Part shown: positions 18,354 through 24,401 of the stretch, in pieces
How positions within the stretch are numbered: the stretch's first letter is position 1
Layout: every line of letters begins with the position of its first letter
Source of the DNA: Bauldia sp.
GTDB taxonomy: Bacteria; Pseudomonadota; Alphaproteobacteria; Rhizobiales; Kaistiaceae
Reading direction: 5' to 3'
NCBI GenBank assembly: GCA_022841545.1
Contig: JALHRF010000023.1
Coordinates: 1-39,497, forward strand
DNA: 39,497 bases
Position numbers and translations under genes: made by a program
Notes under the pieces: model-generated
Told to the model about the DNA's origin: nothing
The model's input: only the letters and a program-made list of their open reading frames with translations
Databases searched by the model: none

Positions 18354-19547
18354 TCAGCTCTTGACGACGTCGGCCACACGCTGTGCGCCGGCGTCGCTGA
18401 CCGCTGCCACGGCGGCTTCCGGCCCGGGCGCCACCTCGACCGTCGGTTCTCCCGAGAGGAACTCGCCGAATTTGGTGAGGCCGTCGAAGTGGTCGCAGAA
18501 CACCTTGACCACCACGAGCAGCGGCACGCCGATCAGGGCCCCGACGATCCCCCACATCCAGCCGCCGAAGGCGAGCGCCACCAGGATCGCCACCGGGTTC
18601 AGCTCGAGCCGCCGGCCAAGGGTCAGAGGCGTCACCACCGAGCCTTCGATCGCGTTGCAGATGAAGTAGGCGAGAGGCGGCAGGGCGGCCATGGTCAGCG
18701 TCGGGAAGGTGATCAGCCCGATCGCCGCGGCGAGCGCCATGCCGACGAGGGCGCCGAGGTAGGGGATGTAGTTGAGAAGCGCCGCGCCGACCCCCCACAG
18801 CACCGGATTGGGCATGCCGATCGCGGCCATCGACAGGCCGACCGCCGCGCCGAAGCCGAAGTTGATCAGCGTGATCGTGAACAGGTAGCGGGAGACTTCT
18901 GACTCGACGTCGTGCACCACCCGGAGCGAGCGCTTCTTGTCGCTGAGGGTGGGAAGGATGCGAACCAGCTTCTGCAAGAAGAGATCGCCCGAGGCGAGCA
19001 GGAAGACGACGAAGAGCAGCGTTGCGCCGAGCGTACCGCCGATGCCGGACAGTGTGTCGGCGATCCAGGAAATGATCCCGGGCTGGGCCAGGACCACTTT
19101 TTGCGGCGCGCCCGGCTCGTCGGTGCCGTCCGCCATTTCCTGGATCTGCTCGCTCGCCTCGGAGAGGCGCGACAACGGCCCGCCTCCGCCTCCGCCGAAA
19201 CGCTCGCGGAGTTCCGAGATGATCTGGGGCGCCTCGGCGAGCATGCGCGATGTCGGTTCCGCGAGGAGGAGCGCGAGGCCGACCAGTCCCCCTCCCATTC
19301 CCAGCACGATCAGGATCGCCGTCGCCGCCGGCGGAATTCCGCGCCGGCTCAGGGCGCGGACCAGCGGCAGAAAGGCGAGGGTGATCAGGAGGGCAAGCAG
19401 GAGCGGCAGGAAGAAGCCGCGAGCATAGTAGAGCACGCCCAGAAACAGGATGATGAACGTGCCGATGATGGCAATGTTGACCATCCGCGGCATGATGACC
19501 GGCGCCGGGCCCTCCCCGGCATCGACGACGACTGGCTCGGTGGCCAT
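18354..19547 (-). CDS. AI-2E family (PerM-like) membrane transporter
   Basis: 397-aa polytopic membrane protein of the AI-2E/PerM/TqsA family. It has an N-terminal hydrophobic pair (IAIIGTFIILFLGVLYYARGFFLPLLLALLI split by short loops) and a soluble middle region with a Gly-rich stretch (GGGGGG near residue 120). The C-terminal helices contain LLNYIPYLGALVG and GAALLNYIPY-type motifs, then WMWGIVGALIGVPLL. Family members have been linked to export of autoinducer-2 or small ions, and the substrate cannot be predicted. It converges with the receiver gene (16 bp between stops). No EcfG-type promoter was seen before it. Confidence 0.9.
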   Translation of the reverse strand: MATEPVVVDAGEGPAPVIMPRMVNIAIIGTFIILFLGVLYYARGFFLPLLLALLITLAFLPLVRALSRRGIPPAATAILIVLGMGGGLVGLALLLAEPTSRMLAEAPQIISELRERFGGGGGGPLSRLSEASEQIQEMADGTDEPGAPQKVVLAQPGIISWIADTLSGIGGTLGATLLFVVFLLASGDLFLQKLVRILPTLSDKKRSLRVVHDVESEVSRYLFTITLINFGFGAAVGLSMAAIGMPNPVLWGVGAALLNYIPYLGALVGMALAAAIGLITFPTLTMAALPPLAYFICNAIEGSVVTPLTLGRRLELNPVAILVALAFGGWMWGIVGALIGVPLLVVVKVFCDHFDGLTKFGEFLSGEPTVEVAPGPEAAVAAVSDAGAQRVADVVKS

Positions 19548-19673
19548 GGCTGACGCTCCGCCGGCGACTGCGCCGGGATTGGCAAAATCACATCATGCCA
19601 GGGGTCGCTTTCATTCCGGCATTTGCCCGGCATCCCCGCCAGGAGAGGCCAAGCATCGACGAAAACGGACCAA

Positions 19674-20105
19674 CTAGCGGCGGAAGAGCTGGCGCGCGAA
19701 CAGGTAGCCGATGAGGGCAACCACGCCCATCGCGCCGACGGTCGCGCCCGTGGGTGGCGGCTCAGCCTCCGCTGCGACGAATTCCTGCCTCACCGCCTGC
19801 GCGATCGGTCGCGGGGGTGGCGCCCGGAGTCGGCGCTTGTCGGCCGCGGTGGCGATCGCCACGACGAGCGCCGAGATCACCAGAAACCCGAGCCCGATGA
19901 AGCCGAGCGCGGGCACAACGCCGACTTCGCGCGCCAGCCACACGGTAAAGGCTGCCAGTCCGAACGAAAAGGCGAGCAGCAGGAAAAGCACCGTCGCCGC
20001 GCCGACGGCCGCCTGGCGCATGGCGCGCCGCACTCCGGCCTTCGCCCTGCCCCTGACAAGGTCAACGCCGAGGCTGCCGGCCCTGAGGAGAGCGGCGAGG
20101 AGCAT
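19674..20105 (-). CDS. Holin-superfamily-III / YqjE-like membrane protein
   Basis: 143-aa protein with two adjacent transmembrane helices (about 30-53 and 60-88) and a Pro-rich tail that ends in a third hydrophobic stretch (TVGAMGVVALIGYLFARQLFRR). The layout resembles the phage-holin-3_6 / DUF1469 family (E. coli YqjE). It follows the YqjD-like gene with a 6-bp gap, which reproduces the yqjD-yqjE pairing. Both should be transcribed from the EcfG promoter at 20526-20551. Likely a stress-induced inner-membrane protein; lytic function is not implied. Confidence 0.72.
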   Translation of the reverse strand: MLLAALLRAGSLGVDLVRGRAKAGVRRAMRQAAVGAATVLFLLLAFSFGLAAFTVWLAREVGVVPALGFIGLGFLVISALVVAIATAADKRRLRAPPPRPIAQAVRQEFVAAEAEPPPTGATVGAMGVVALIGYLFARQLFRR

Positions 20106-20111
20106 TGAACG

Positions 20112-20453
20112 CTACTTGCGGTTGATCAGGCCGAACGCGAAGCCAATACCCGCAGCGATCAGGACCGCGGCGAACGGGTTCTGCCGGATCTGGCCTTCGA
20201 CGGTGCTGACCGCCTGGGTCGCCTGCTTCTGGGCGGCGTCGAGCGCCTCCGAGCCGAAGTCGCTCGCCTCGCTGAGCATCCGCTCGCCGACATTGGCAGC
20301 CTGCTTCGCCGTCGCGTTGACCTTCGCCTTGAGCGCGGACTGGATGCCGGCGCTGTCGGCCATCAACGTCTTGACGCTTTCGGTGAGCGAGGCGATGTCG
20401 GTCCGGATCTTGTCCAGGTTGTCGCTCAGCTCTTTCTCGGTCGGGGTAGCCAT
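20112..20453 (-). CDS. YqjD/ElaB (DUF883)-like membrane-anchored stress protein
   Basis: 113-aa protein with a long amphipathic helical N-terminal region (KELSDNLDKIRTDIASLTESVKTL split here by its heptads) and a single C-terminal transmembrane helix NPFAAVLIAAGIGFAFGLI with Gly-rich packing, ending in NRK. This is the DUF883 architecture of E. coli YqjD/ElaB, tail-anchored proteins that bind ribosomes in stationary phase. The ATG at 20453 has GGGAG upstream. A perfect EcfG promoter lies 73 bases before the start, so general-stress control is strongly supported. Confidence 0.83.
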   Translation of the reverse strand: MATPTEKELSDNLDKIRTDIASLTESVKTLMADSAGIQSALKAKVNATAKQAANVGERMLSEASDFGSEALDAAQKQATQAVSTVEGQIRQNPFAAVLIAAGIGFAFGLINRK

Positions 20454-20525
20454 GCTCGCGTCTCCCTCGGGATCTTGTCCGCTCCGCTCGCAAGGGTCAA
20501 TCGGCCCTGCTGCGGAGTGCGTCCT

Positions 20526-20551
20526 AACGGACCCTACCAGCAAATTGTTCC
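20526..20551 (-). promoter_or_regulatory. EcfG promoter of the yqjD-like / holin-like pair
   Basis: Minus strand GGAAC (20551-20547), 17-bp spacer, CGTT (20529-20526). Exact match to the alphaproteobacterial EcfG consensus, placed between the ecfG stop and the YqjD-like start. Confidence 0.88.
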
Positions 20552-20564
20552 GAATGTGTTGATA

Positions 20565-21119
20565 CTATTTGTGCAATGCCGTGTGGGCGATCGCCGCTTC
20601 GGCCGCCGCATCGGGGCCATACTCCGTCTCGCCGGAAACGTCGAGAACCTCGGCCAGCCGGTTTCGGGCCCGGTTCACCCGGCTCTTGATCGTGCCCACC
20701 GCAACGCCGCAGATTTCAGCCGCTTCCTCGTAGGAAAAGCCCGACGCCGCGACGAGGATGAGCGCCTCGCGCTGATCGGCGGGCAGGCCGTTGAGGGCGC
20801 GGTTCATGTCGTCCATATCGAGATGGCCGTGCTGTTCGGGATGAACGGCGAGATTGCGCGAATAGGCGCCGTCGACGTCCTCCACCTCCCGGCCTTTCTT
20901 TCGCATTTGCGAATAGAACTCGTTCCTGAGGATCGTATAGAGCCACGCCTTGAGCTTGGTGCCCGGGGTGAAGCTGTCGTAGTGGGCCCACGCCTTGGTC
21001 AGCGTCTCCTGCACCAGGTCGTCGGCGCGGTCAGGCCGGCCGATCAGGGAGAATGCGAAGGCGCGGAGGCTGGGGATCGCCTCGATCAAACCGTCGCGGA
21101 AGTCGTCCGAGACTTGCAT
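20565..21119 (-). CDS. ecfG: General stress response sigma factor EcfG
   Basis: ECF sigma factor of the EcfG group (ECF15), 184 aa. Region 2 contains RADDLVQETLTKAWAHYDSFTPGTKLKAWLYTILRNEF, the standard -10-binding block. Region 4 contains LPADQREALILVAASGFSYEEAAEICGVAVGTIKSRVNRARNRL, the -35 helix-turn-helix that reads GGAAC. It directs transcription of stress genes when released from NepR. The order nepR-ecfG on the minus strand, with phyR divergent, is the classic arrangement in Rhizobiales. Only 27 bp separate it from nepR, so the two are co-transcribed. Confidence 0.96.
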   Translation of the reverse strand: MQVSDDFRDGLIEAIPSLRAFAFSLIGRPDRADDLVQETLTKAWAHYDSFTPGTKLKAWLYTILRNEFYSQMRKKGREVEDVDGAYSRNLAVHPEQHGHLDMDDMNRALNGLPADQREALILVAASGFSYEEAAEICGVAVGTIKSRVNRARNRLAEVLDVSGETEYGPDAAAEAAIAHTALHK

Positions 21120-21146
21120 GTTCTCTGGCTCCAGGGAGGACCGTGG

Positions 21147-21371
21147 CTACGCGCCCTGGTCGCCGCCCGGCTCCTTCTTGTCGAGTTGCTTCAACAATTC
21201 GACAAACCGGTCCGGGATCGTTTCGCGCTCGACACCGTCGTAGTAGGCGCGCAAACGGGCCCCGATCGCGGTCTGGACAGACTTGTCCAACTTGCGCGGC
21301 CGCCCGGCAGCTGCTTTTGCTTCCGACGCAACACTCATGTCCCCAGGCCGTTCCTTTTTATCCTTCGACAT
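21147..21371 (-). CDS. nepR: Anti-sigma factor NepR
   Basis: Small anti-sigma factor that holds EcfG and is titrated by phosphorylated PhyR. 74 aa from ATG 21371. The conserved core IGARLRAYYDGV...ETIPDRFVELLKQLD (about residues 34-65) is the NepR domain with its two helices. The Lys/Glu/Ala-rich N-terminus and Gly-rich C-terminus are disordered, as usual. The frame stays open upstream to 21566, but that part covers the phyR promoters and is not coding. It is co-transcribed with ecfG. I found GGAAC at 21458-21454 on this strand, but no CGTT at 16-17 bp from it. Confidence 0.95.
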   Translation of the reverse strand: MSKDKKERPGDMSVASEAKAAAGRPRKLDKSVQTAIGARLRAYYDGVERETIPDRFVELLKQLDKKEPGGDQGA

Positions 21372-21440
21372 CGTTTGCTCACGCTCATACGGGCTCCACC
21401 GGAGCAACCGCCCTCCGCCGGCCGCAGCTAACAATTCACC

Positions 21441-21466
21441 GGAACCGGAAAAGGTTCCATCGCGTT
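21441..21466 (+). promoter_or_regulatory. EcfG promoter 1 of phyR
   Basis: Plus strand GGAAC (21441-21445), 17-bp spacer, CGTT followed by TT (21463-21468). Exact consensus, 99 bases before the phyR ATG. The spacer contains GGTTCC, so the -35 sits in a small dyad. Confidence 0.88.
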
Positions 21467-21477
21467 TTACAGTGTTC

Positions 21478-21502
21478 GGAACTTTTTGACGGTCACCGCG
21501 TT
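21478..21502 (+). promoter_or_regulatory. EcfG promoter 2 of phyR
   Basis: Plus strand GGAAC (21478-21482), 16-bp spacer, CGTT (21499-21502). A second exact match, 12 bases downstream of the first element and 63 bases before the phyR ATG. Both spacer lengths are permitted for EcfG. Confidence 0.82.
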
Positions 21503-21564
21503 CATGGGCTTGCCGGCGGGGCTGCCCAGCCCATTTTTTGACCGGTCGAGGGAGACTGAGAGAC

Positions 21565-22371
21565 ATGACGGTTGCCGAACTGGTCGGGCCGCACCTTCCT
21601 TACCTGCGCCGCTTTTCGCGGGCGCTTTCGGGAAGCCAGAAGAGCGGCGATTCCTACGTCGAGGCCATGCTTGAGGCCGTCGTGGTCGATCCTTCGACCG
21701 TAACGAGCGGAGCGAATCCCCGGGTTGCGCTCTATGGTCTGCTTTGCGGGTTGTGGGAGTCCGTTTCCTTCAATCTTGCCGCGACGGAGCCGGACGATCA
21801 CTGGGAAAAGGCGGCGCAGGCGAAGCTCGCCAACATCGCTCCCCGGCCTCGCCAGGCGTTTCTGCTCACCGCCGTGGAGGGATTTTCCGTTCCCGAGGCG
21901 GCGGAAGTCCTGCGCACCGATGAGGACGGCGTAACCGAACTTCTCGACGAGGCGGCCCGTGAGATCGGAACGATGATGGCGACCGACGTACTCATCATCG
22001 AGGACGAGCCGTTGATCGCCATGGATATCGAGGACATCGTCCTTCGTCTCGGCCACCGTGTGACGGGCGTCGCCCGTACGCGGAGCGAGGCGGTGAAGCT
22101 TGCGTCGAGCAAGCGGCCCGGCATCATCCTCGCCGACATCCAACTCGCCGACGGCAGTTCCGGCATCGATGCGGTCAATGATCTGCTTGCCGGCTTCGAG
22201 GCCCCCGTCATCTTCATTACCGCGTTCCCGGAGCGCCTGCTCACGGGCAGCCGGCCGGAGCCGACCTTCCTTATCACCAAGCCCTTCGCGCCCGAGATGG
22301 TGAAGGCGATGATCAGCCAGGCGCTGTTTTTCGACAGCAAGTCGAAGCGCCCCATGACCGCCGAAATGTGA
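21565..22371 (+). CDS. phyR: General stress response anti-anti-sigma regulator PhyR
   Basis: Response regulator with a sigma-factor-like N-terminal domain and a C-terminal receiver. Phosphorylation releases the sigma-like domain to bind NepR, freeing EcfG. 268 aa. The sigma-like part is residues 1-130 (LPYLRRFSRALSGSQKSGD; region-4-like APRPRQAFLLTAVEGFSVPEAAEVL). The receiver runs from about 140 with IIEDEP, phospho-acceptor Asp191 (LADIQLADG) and the PhyR-type switch FITAFPERLLTG, then ITKPF. The ATG at 21565 has GGGAG upstream. It is divergent from nepR-ecfG with two tandem EcfG promoters, giving positive feedback. Confidence 0.96.
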   Translation: MTVAELVGPHLPYLRRFSRALSGSQKSGDSYVEAMLEAVVVDPSTVTSGANPRVALYGLLCGLWESVSFNLAATEPDDHWEKAAQAKLANIAPRPRQAFLLTAVEGFSVPEAAEVLRTDEDGVTELLDEAAREIGTMMATDVLIIEDEPLIAMDIEDIVLRLGHRVTGVARTRSEAVKLASSKRPGIILADIQLADGSSGIDAVNDLLAGFEAPVIFITAFPERLLTGSRPEPTFLITKPFAPEMVKAMISQALFFDSKSKRPMTAEM

Positions 22372-22429
22372 ATCGTTCGCGACGGGTTGATCGGAGTCTT
22401 TATTCCTTTATGGGAGGACCCATCGGGAG

Positions 22430-22455
22430 GGAACGGCGTTCTGCTGAAAGACGTC
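22430..22455 (+). promoter_or_regulatory. Near-consensus EcfG promoter before the HWE kinase
   Basis: Plus strand GGAAC (22430-22434), 17-bp spacer, CGTC (22452-22455). The -35 is perfect and the -10 has one mismatch (C for the final T). It lies 57 bases before the kinase ATG. Plausible, but weaker than the other elements here. Confidence 0.45.
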
Positions 22456-22511
22456 CGTAGCTCAAAGAAGGGCAGCAGCGGGGTTTGGCAACCCGGTGCA
22501 ATGAAAGCCGC

Positions 22512-23510
22512 ATGGCCGACAAGAGTGAGCCGAAGATCTGGGGGTTGGCCACCGAGTCCGAAATTGGAACGGTGTTTCGCGAAGCGGAGATCGCCATAAC
22601 CTGCCAGGATGCCGCGCTGGTCTATACTGCGGCGCTGAATCCTTTCGTCTCGCTTCCGGCGGGGGGGAGCTTGGTCGGCCAGACCGACGAAGCCGTCCTC
22701 AATGGGGCAGCGCGAAGTCTGGTCGCCACCAAGCGGCGCGTCGCCGAAACCGGGAGGGGGGAGTCGGTCGACCTTGCCTACGGCGCGAACGGCCGCGAGC
22801 GTTGGTATCGCATCCGGCTCGAGCCCGTAGACATCGGAGACGACGGCCGCGGCATCCTTGCGGCGTCCGTCGATATCACGCAGCAGAAGACAGCCGAGGA
22901 GCATCTCCGTCTCGCGCTCCTCGAACTCGCGCACCGATCGAAGAACCTCCTCGCCGTGGTCCTCAGTCTTGCCCGCCAGTCGGCCGACGACAGTCAGGAC
23001 CTCGACGATTTTCGGGAGCGGTTCGTCGGTCGCATCCGGTCGCTGGCGCTGGCCCACGACATCCTGACCGAGGAGTCATGGCGGGGCGCTACCGTGTTCA
23101 GCCTCGTCCGCGAACAGCTCATGGCGTTCAGCGAGAGCACCCGCGACCAGTCGCGGGTCGAGGGGCACAATGCGTTCCTCAAGCCGAATGCGGTCCAATA
23201 TGTCGGCTTGGCGCTGCACGAGTTGATCGCCCACTCGATGCTTTCCGGCGCGCTCTCCCGTGCCGATGGCGGGGTCGAGGTCGAGAGCCGCATCGAGTTG
23301 AACGCCGACCGGGCGCCTGTGCTTTGTCTCGTCTGGCGGGAAAGCGGCCGGGCCAGGCCGGCGCGTGACGCGCCGACGGAATTCGGCGAGGCGCTGCTCA
23401 CCACCATCGTGCCCGCGGCGCTCGGCGGAAGCGCGGTGCTCCATTATTCAGAGGAGGGCGGCGACGCCTTCCTCTACGAGCTTCGCATTCCCTCTTCGCA
23501 GTTCTTCTGA
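22512..23510 (+). CDS. HWE-family sensor histidine kinase with PAS domain (PhyK-like)
   Basis: 332-aa soluble sensor kinase, probably acting on PhyR. A PAS-like domain spans residues 13-125 (GTVFREAEIAITCQD ... RWYRIRLEPV ... DITQQK). The dimerisation helix carries the phospho-acceptor His141 in ELAHRSKNLLAVVLSLARQS. The catalytic domain shows the HWE mark W275-x-E277 (LVWRES) and FGEALL. Odd: the N-box normally reads HELATNA, but here it is HELIAHS, so the Mg-binding Asn is His241. Either activity is altered or this is a degenerate regulator. There is no membrane segment. ATG 22512 is chosen over the TTG at 22485. It lies 140 bp after phyR, with its own weak EcfG-like promoter. Confidence 0.87.
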   Translation: MADKSEPKIWGLATESEIGTVFREAEIAITCQDAALVYTAALNPFVSLPAGGSLVGQTDEAVLNGAARSLVATKRRVAETGRGESVDLAYGANGRERWYRIRLEPVDIGDDGRGILAASVDITQQKTAEEHLRLALLELAHRSKNLLAVVLSLARQSADDSQDLDDFRERFVGRIRSLALAHDILTEESWRGATVFSLVREQLMAFSESTRDQSRVEGHNAFLKPNAVQYVGLALHELIAHSMLSGALSRADGGVEVESRIELNADRAPVLCLVWRESGRARPARDAPTEFGEALLTTIVPAALGGSAVLHYSEEGGDAFLYELRIPSSQFF

Positions 23511-23522
23511 CCCCACCCAGAC

Positions 23523-23555
23523 GAAACCGGCCGGCGCGCGGCGCCGGCCGGTTTC
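23523..23555. terminator. Perfect GC-rich hairpin, bidirectional terminator candidate
   Basis: Arms 23523-23537 and 23541-23555 are a perfect 15-bp inverted repeat (GAAACCGGCCGGCGC type) around a GCG loop. It lies between the convergent kinase and csbD genes. There is no long U-tract on either side, so it may stop transcription weakly or act as a 3'-end stabiliser for both transcripts. Confidence 0.65.
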
Positions 23556-23570
23556 GGAGAGGGCGAATCG

Positions 23571-23768
23571 TTACTGGCGGGAAAGCCAGGTGTCGATCTC
23601 GCTGGAGGCCTGATCCTTGGCGTAGCCGTAGCGCTCCTGGAGGCGGCCGGCGAGCTGGTCGCGCTTGCCTTCGACGACGTCGAGATCGTCGTCGGTCAGC
23701 TTGCCCCACTGCTCCTTGGCCTTGCCCTTGAACTGCTTCCAGTTGCCCTCGATACGATCCCAGTTCAT
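23571..23768 (-). CDS. CsbD family stress protein
   Basis: 65-aa CsbD-like protein starting MNWDRIEGNWKQFKGKAKEQWGKLTDDDL, the full family signature, followed by EGKRDQLAGRLQERYGYAKDQA. The family is induced by general stress sigma factors (sigma-B in Bacillus, EcfG in alphaproteobacteria), and its molecular role is unknown. CAGGAGAC lies just before the ATG, which excludes the longer open frame to 23882. A perfect EcfG promoter is present 49 bases upstream of the start. It is divergent from the disordered-protein gene at 23979. Confidence 0.94.
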   Translation of the reverse strand: MNWDRIEGNWKQFKGKAKEQWGKLTDDDLDVVEGKRDQLAGRLQERYGYAKDQASSEIDTWLSRQ

Positions 23769-23816
23769 CTCGCTGTCTCCTGTCTGCACACCGGTGCCAC
23801 CGGTCATCGGGTCCTT

Positions 23817-23842
23817 AACGCCCCGTCCCATCCGGGGGTTCC
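23817..23842 (-). promoter_or_regulatory. EcfG promoter of csbD
   Basis: Minus strand GGAAC (23842-23838), 17-bp spacer, CGTT followed by A (23820-23817). Exact consensus. The G-run next to the -35 core makes it CGGAACCCCC in context. Confidence 0.88.
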
Positions 23843-23896
23843 GCGCCAACCAGCGATCCCACCGCCGCCGGGCATTCGGCAAATCGCGCGGCGTCC

Positions 23897-23921
23897 GGAA
23901 CCGCGGTCGACAGGCGTCGTT
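23897..23921 (+). promoter_or_regulatory. EcfG promoter of the 70-aa disordered protein gene
   Basis: Plus strand GGAAC (23897-23901), 16-bp spacer, CGTT followed by TT (23918-23923). Exact consensus, 57 bases before the ATG at 23979. It lies back-to-back with the csbD promoter, with 54 bp between the two -35 elements. Confidence 0.88.
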
Positions 23922-23978
23922 TTCGTCTCACGGACGGGCGATCGGAGCCTGCCGGAATGAGACGAAAGGGAAGAAGAG

Positions 23979-24191
23979 ATGAACGAGAATCGCAACCAGG
24001 GACAGGGTGGCCAGGGTCAGGACCGCAACCAGCGTCAGGATCCGAACCAGGAGAATCAGGATCAGCGCGGCCAGGGCCAGTTCGGCGACAAGGACCGCAA
24101 TGCCGAGGGCGGCCAGCGCGGCGGCGACCAGAACCGCCAGCAGGGCGACCAGCGGACCGGACAGGACCGCGACCGCCAGACCGCACGGTAA
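23979..24191 (+). CDS. Small disordered Q/N/D/G/R-rich protein, stress-controlled
   Basis: 70-residue protein with no recognisable fold. Nearly the whole chain is Gln, Asn, Asp, Gly and Arg, in short recurring units such as GQGGQGQDRNQ, QRGGDQNRQQGDQ and DRDRQ. There is one Phe and no Trp, Cys, Ile, Leu or Val. It is therefore predicted to be fully disordered and very hydrophilic, like a hydrophilin. It is a real gene: GGGAAGAAGAG precedes the ATG, a perfect EcfG promoter lies 57 bases upstream, and an intrinsic terminator follows. Stress-protein genes with low-complexity sequence (con-10/KGG type) often sit beside csbD, but the KGG motif is absent. The function is unknown; a desiccation or osmotic protectant is a guess. 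Confidence 0.82.
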   Translation: MNENRNQGQGGQGQDRNQRQDPNQENQDQRGQGQFGDKDRNAEGGQRGGDQNRQQGDQRTGQDRDRQTAR

Positions 24192-24219
24192 GTGCGGGGG
24201 GCGCGGTGTTGACCGCGCC

Positions 24220-24270
24220 ATCCCGGGGGCCGCTCCCTCCCTCGCGCGGCTCCCGGGATTCCTGCTTTTT
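24220..24270 (+). terminator. Intrinsic terminator after the disordered-protein gene
   Basis: Arms 24220-24233 and 24246-24259 pair over 14 bp (ATCCCGGG / CCCGGGAT, one G-U) around a 12-base loop. A T-rich stretch ending in TTTTT (24265-24270) follows. A smaller hairpin GCGCGGT/ACCGCGC (about 24201-24218) comes just before. It separates the stress island from the FecR/PKD/cyclase operon. Confidence 0.82.
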
Positions 24271-24401
24271 GGAGCGAATTTGATTTCGCGGTTGCGAATG
24301 TGGCAAACGCCACACAATTGCTTTCAAGCGCCTGACATGCTTGCTTTATGCTCCGAAGGCCGGGGCGACCGCCCGAACGGGCGAAAGTGGATACGCGAGC
24401 A

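Noticed and set aside
21433-21458. An EcfG promoter for nepR-ecfG on the minus strand
   Set aside because: GGAAC is present, but the bases at 16-17 bp are GAAT/AATT, not CGTT. It does not meet the consensus.
24000-24190. Tandem repeats in the CAG/GAC-rich stretch as a CRISPR or microsatellite array
   Set aside because: Units are irregular in length and sequence, have no spacers, and are explained by low-complexity coding with its own promoter and ribosome-binding site.
24318-24350. A possible sigma-70 promoter (TTGCTT ... TTTATG) before the FecR gene
   Set aside because: The spacer would be 21 bp, outside the usual 16-18, and no other -10 fits. Not supported.
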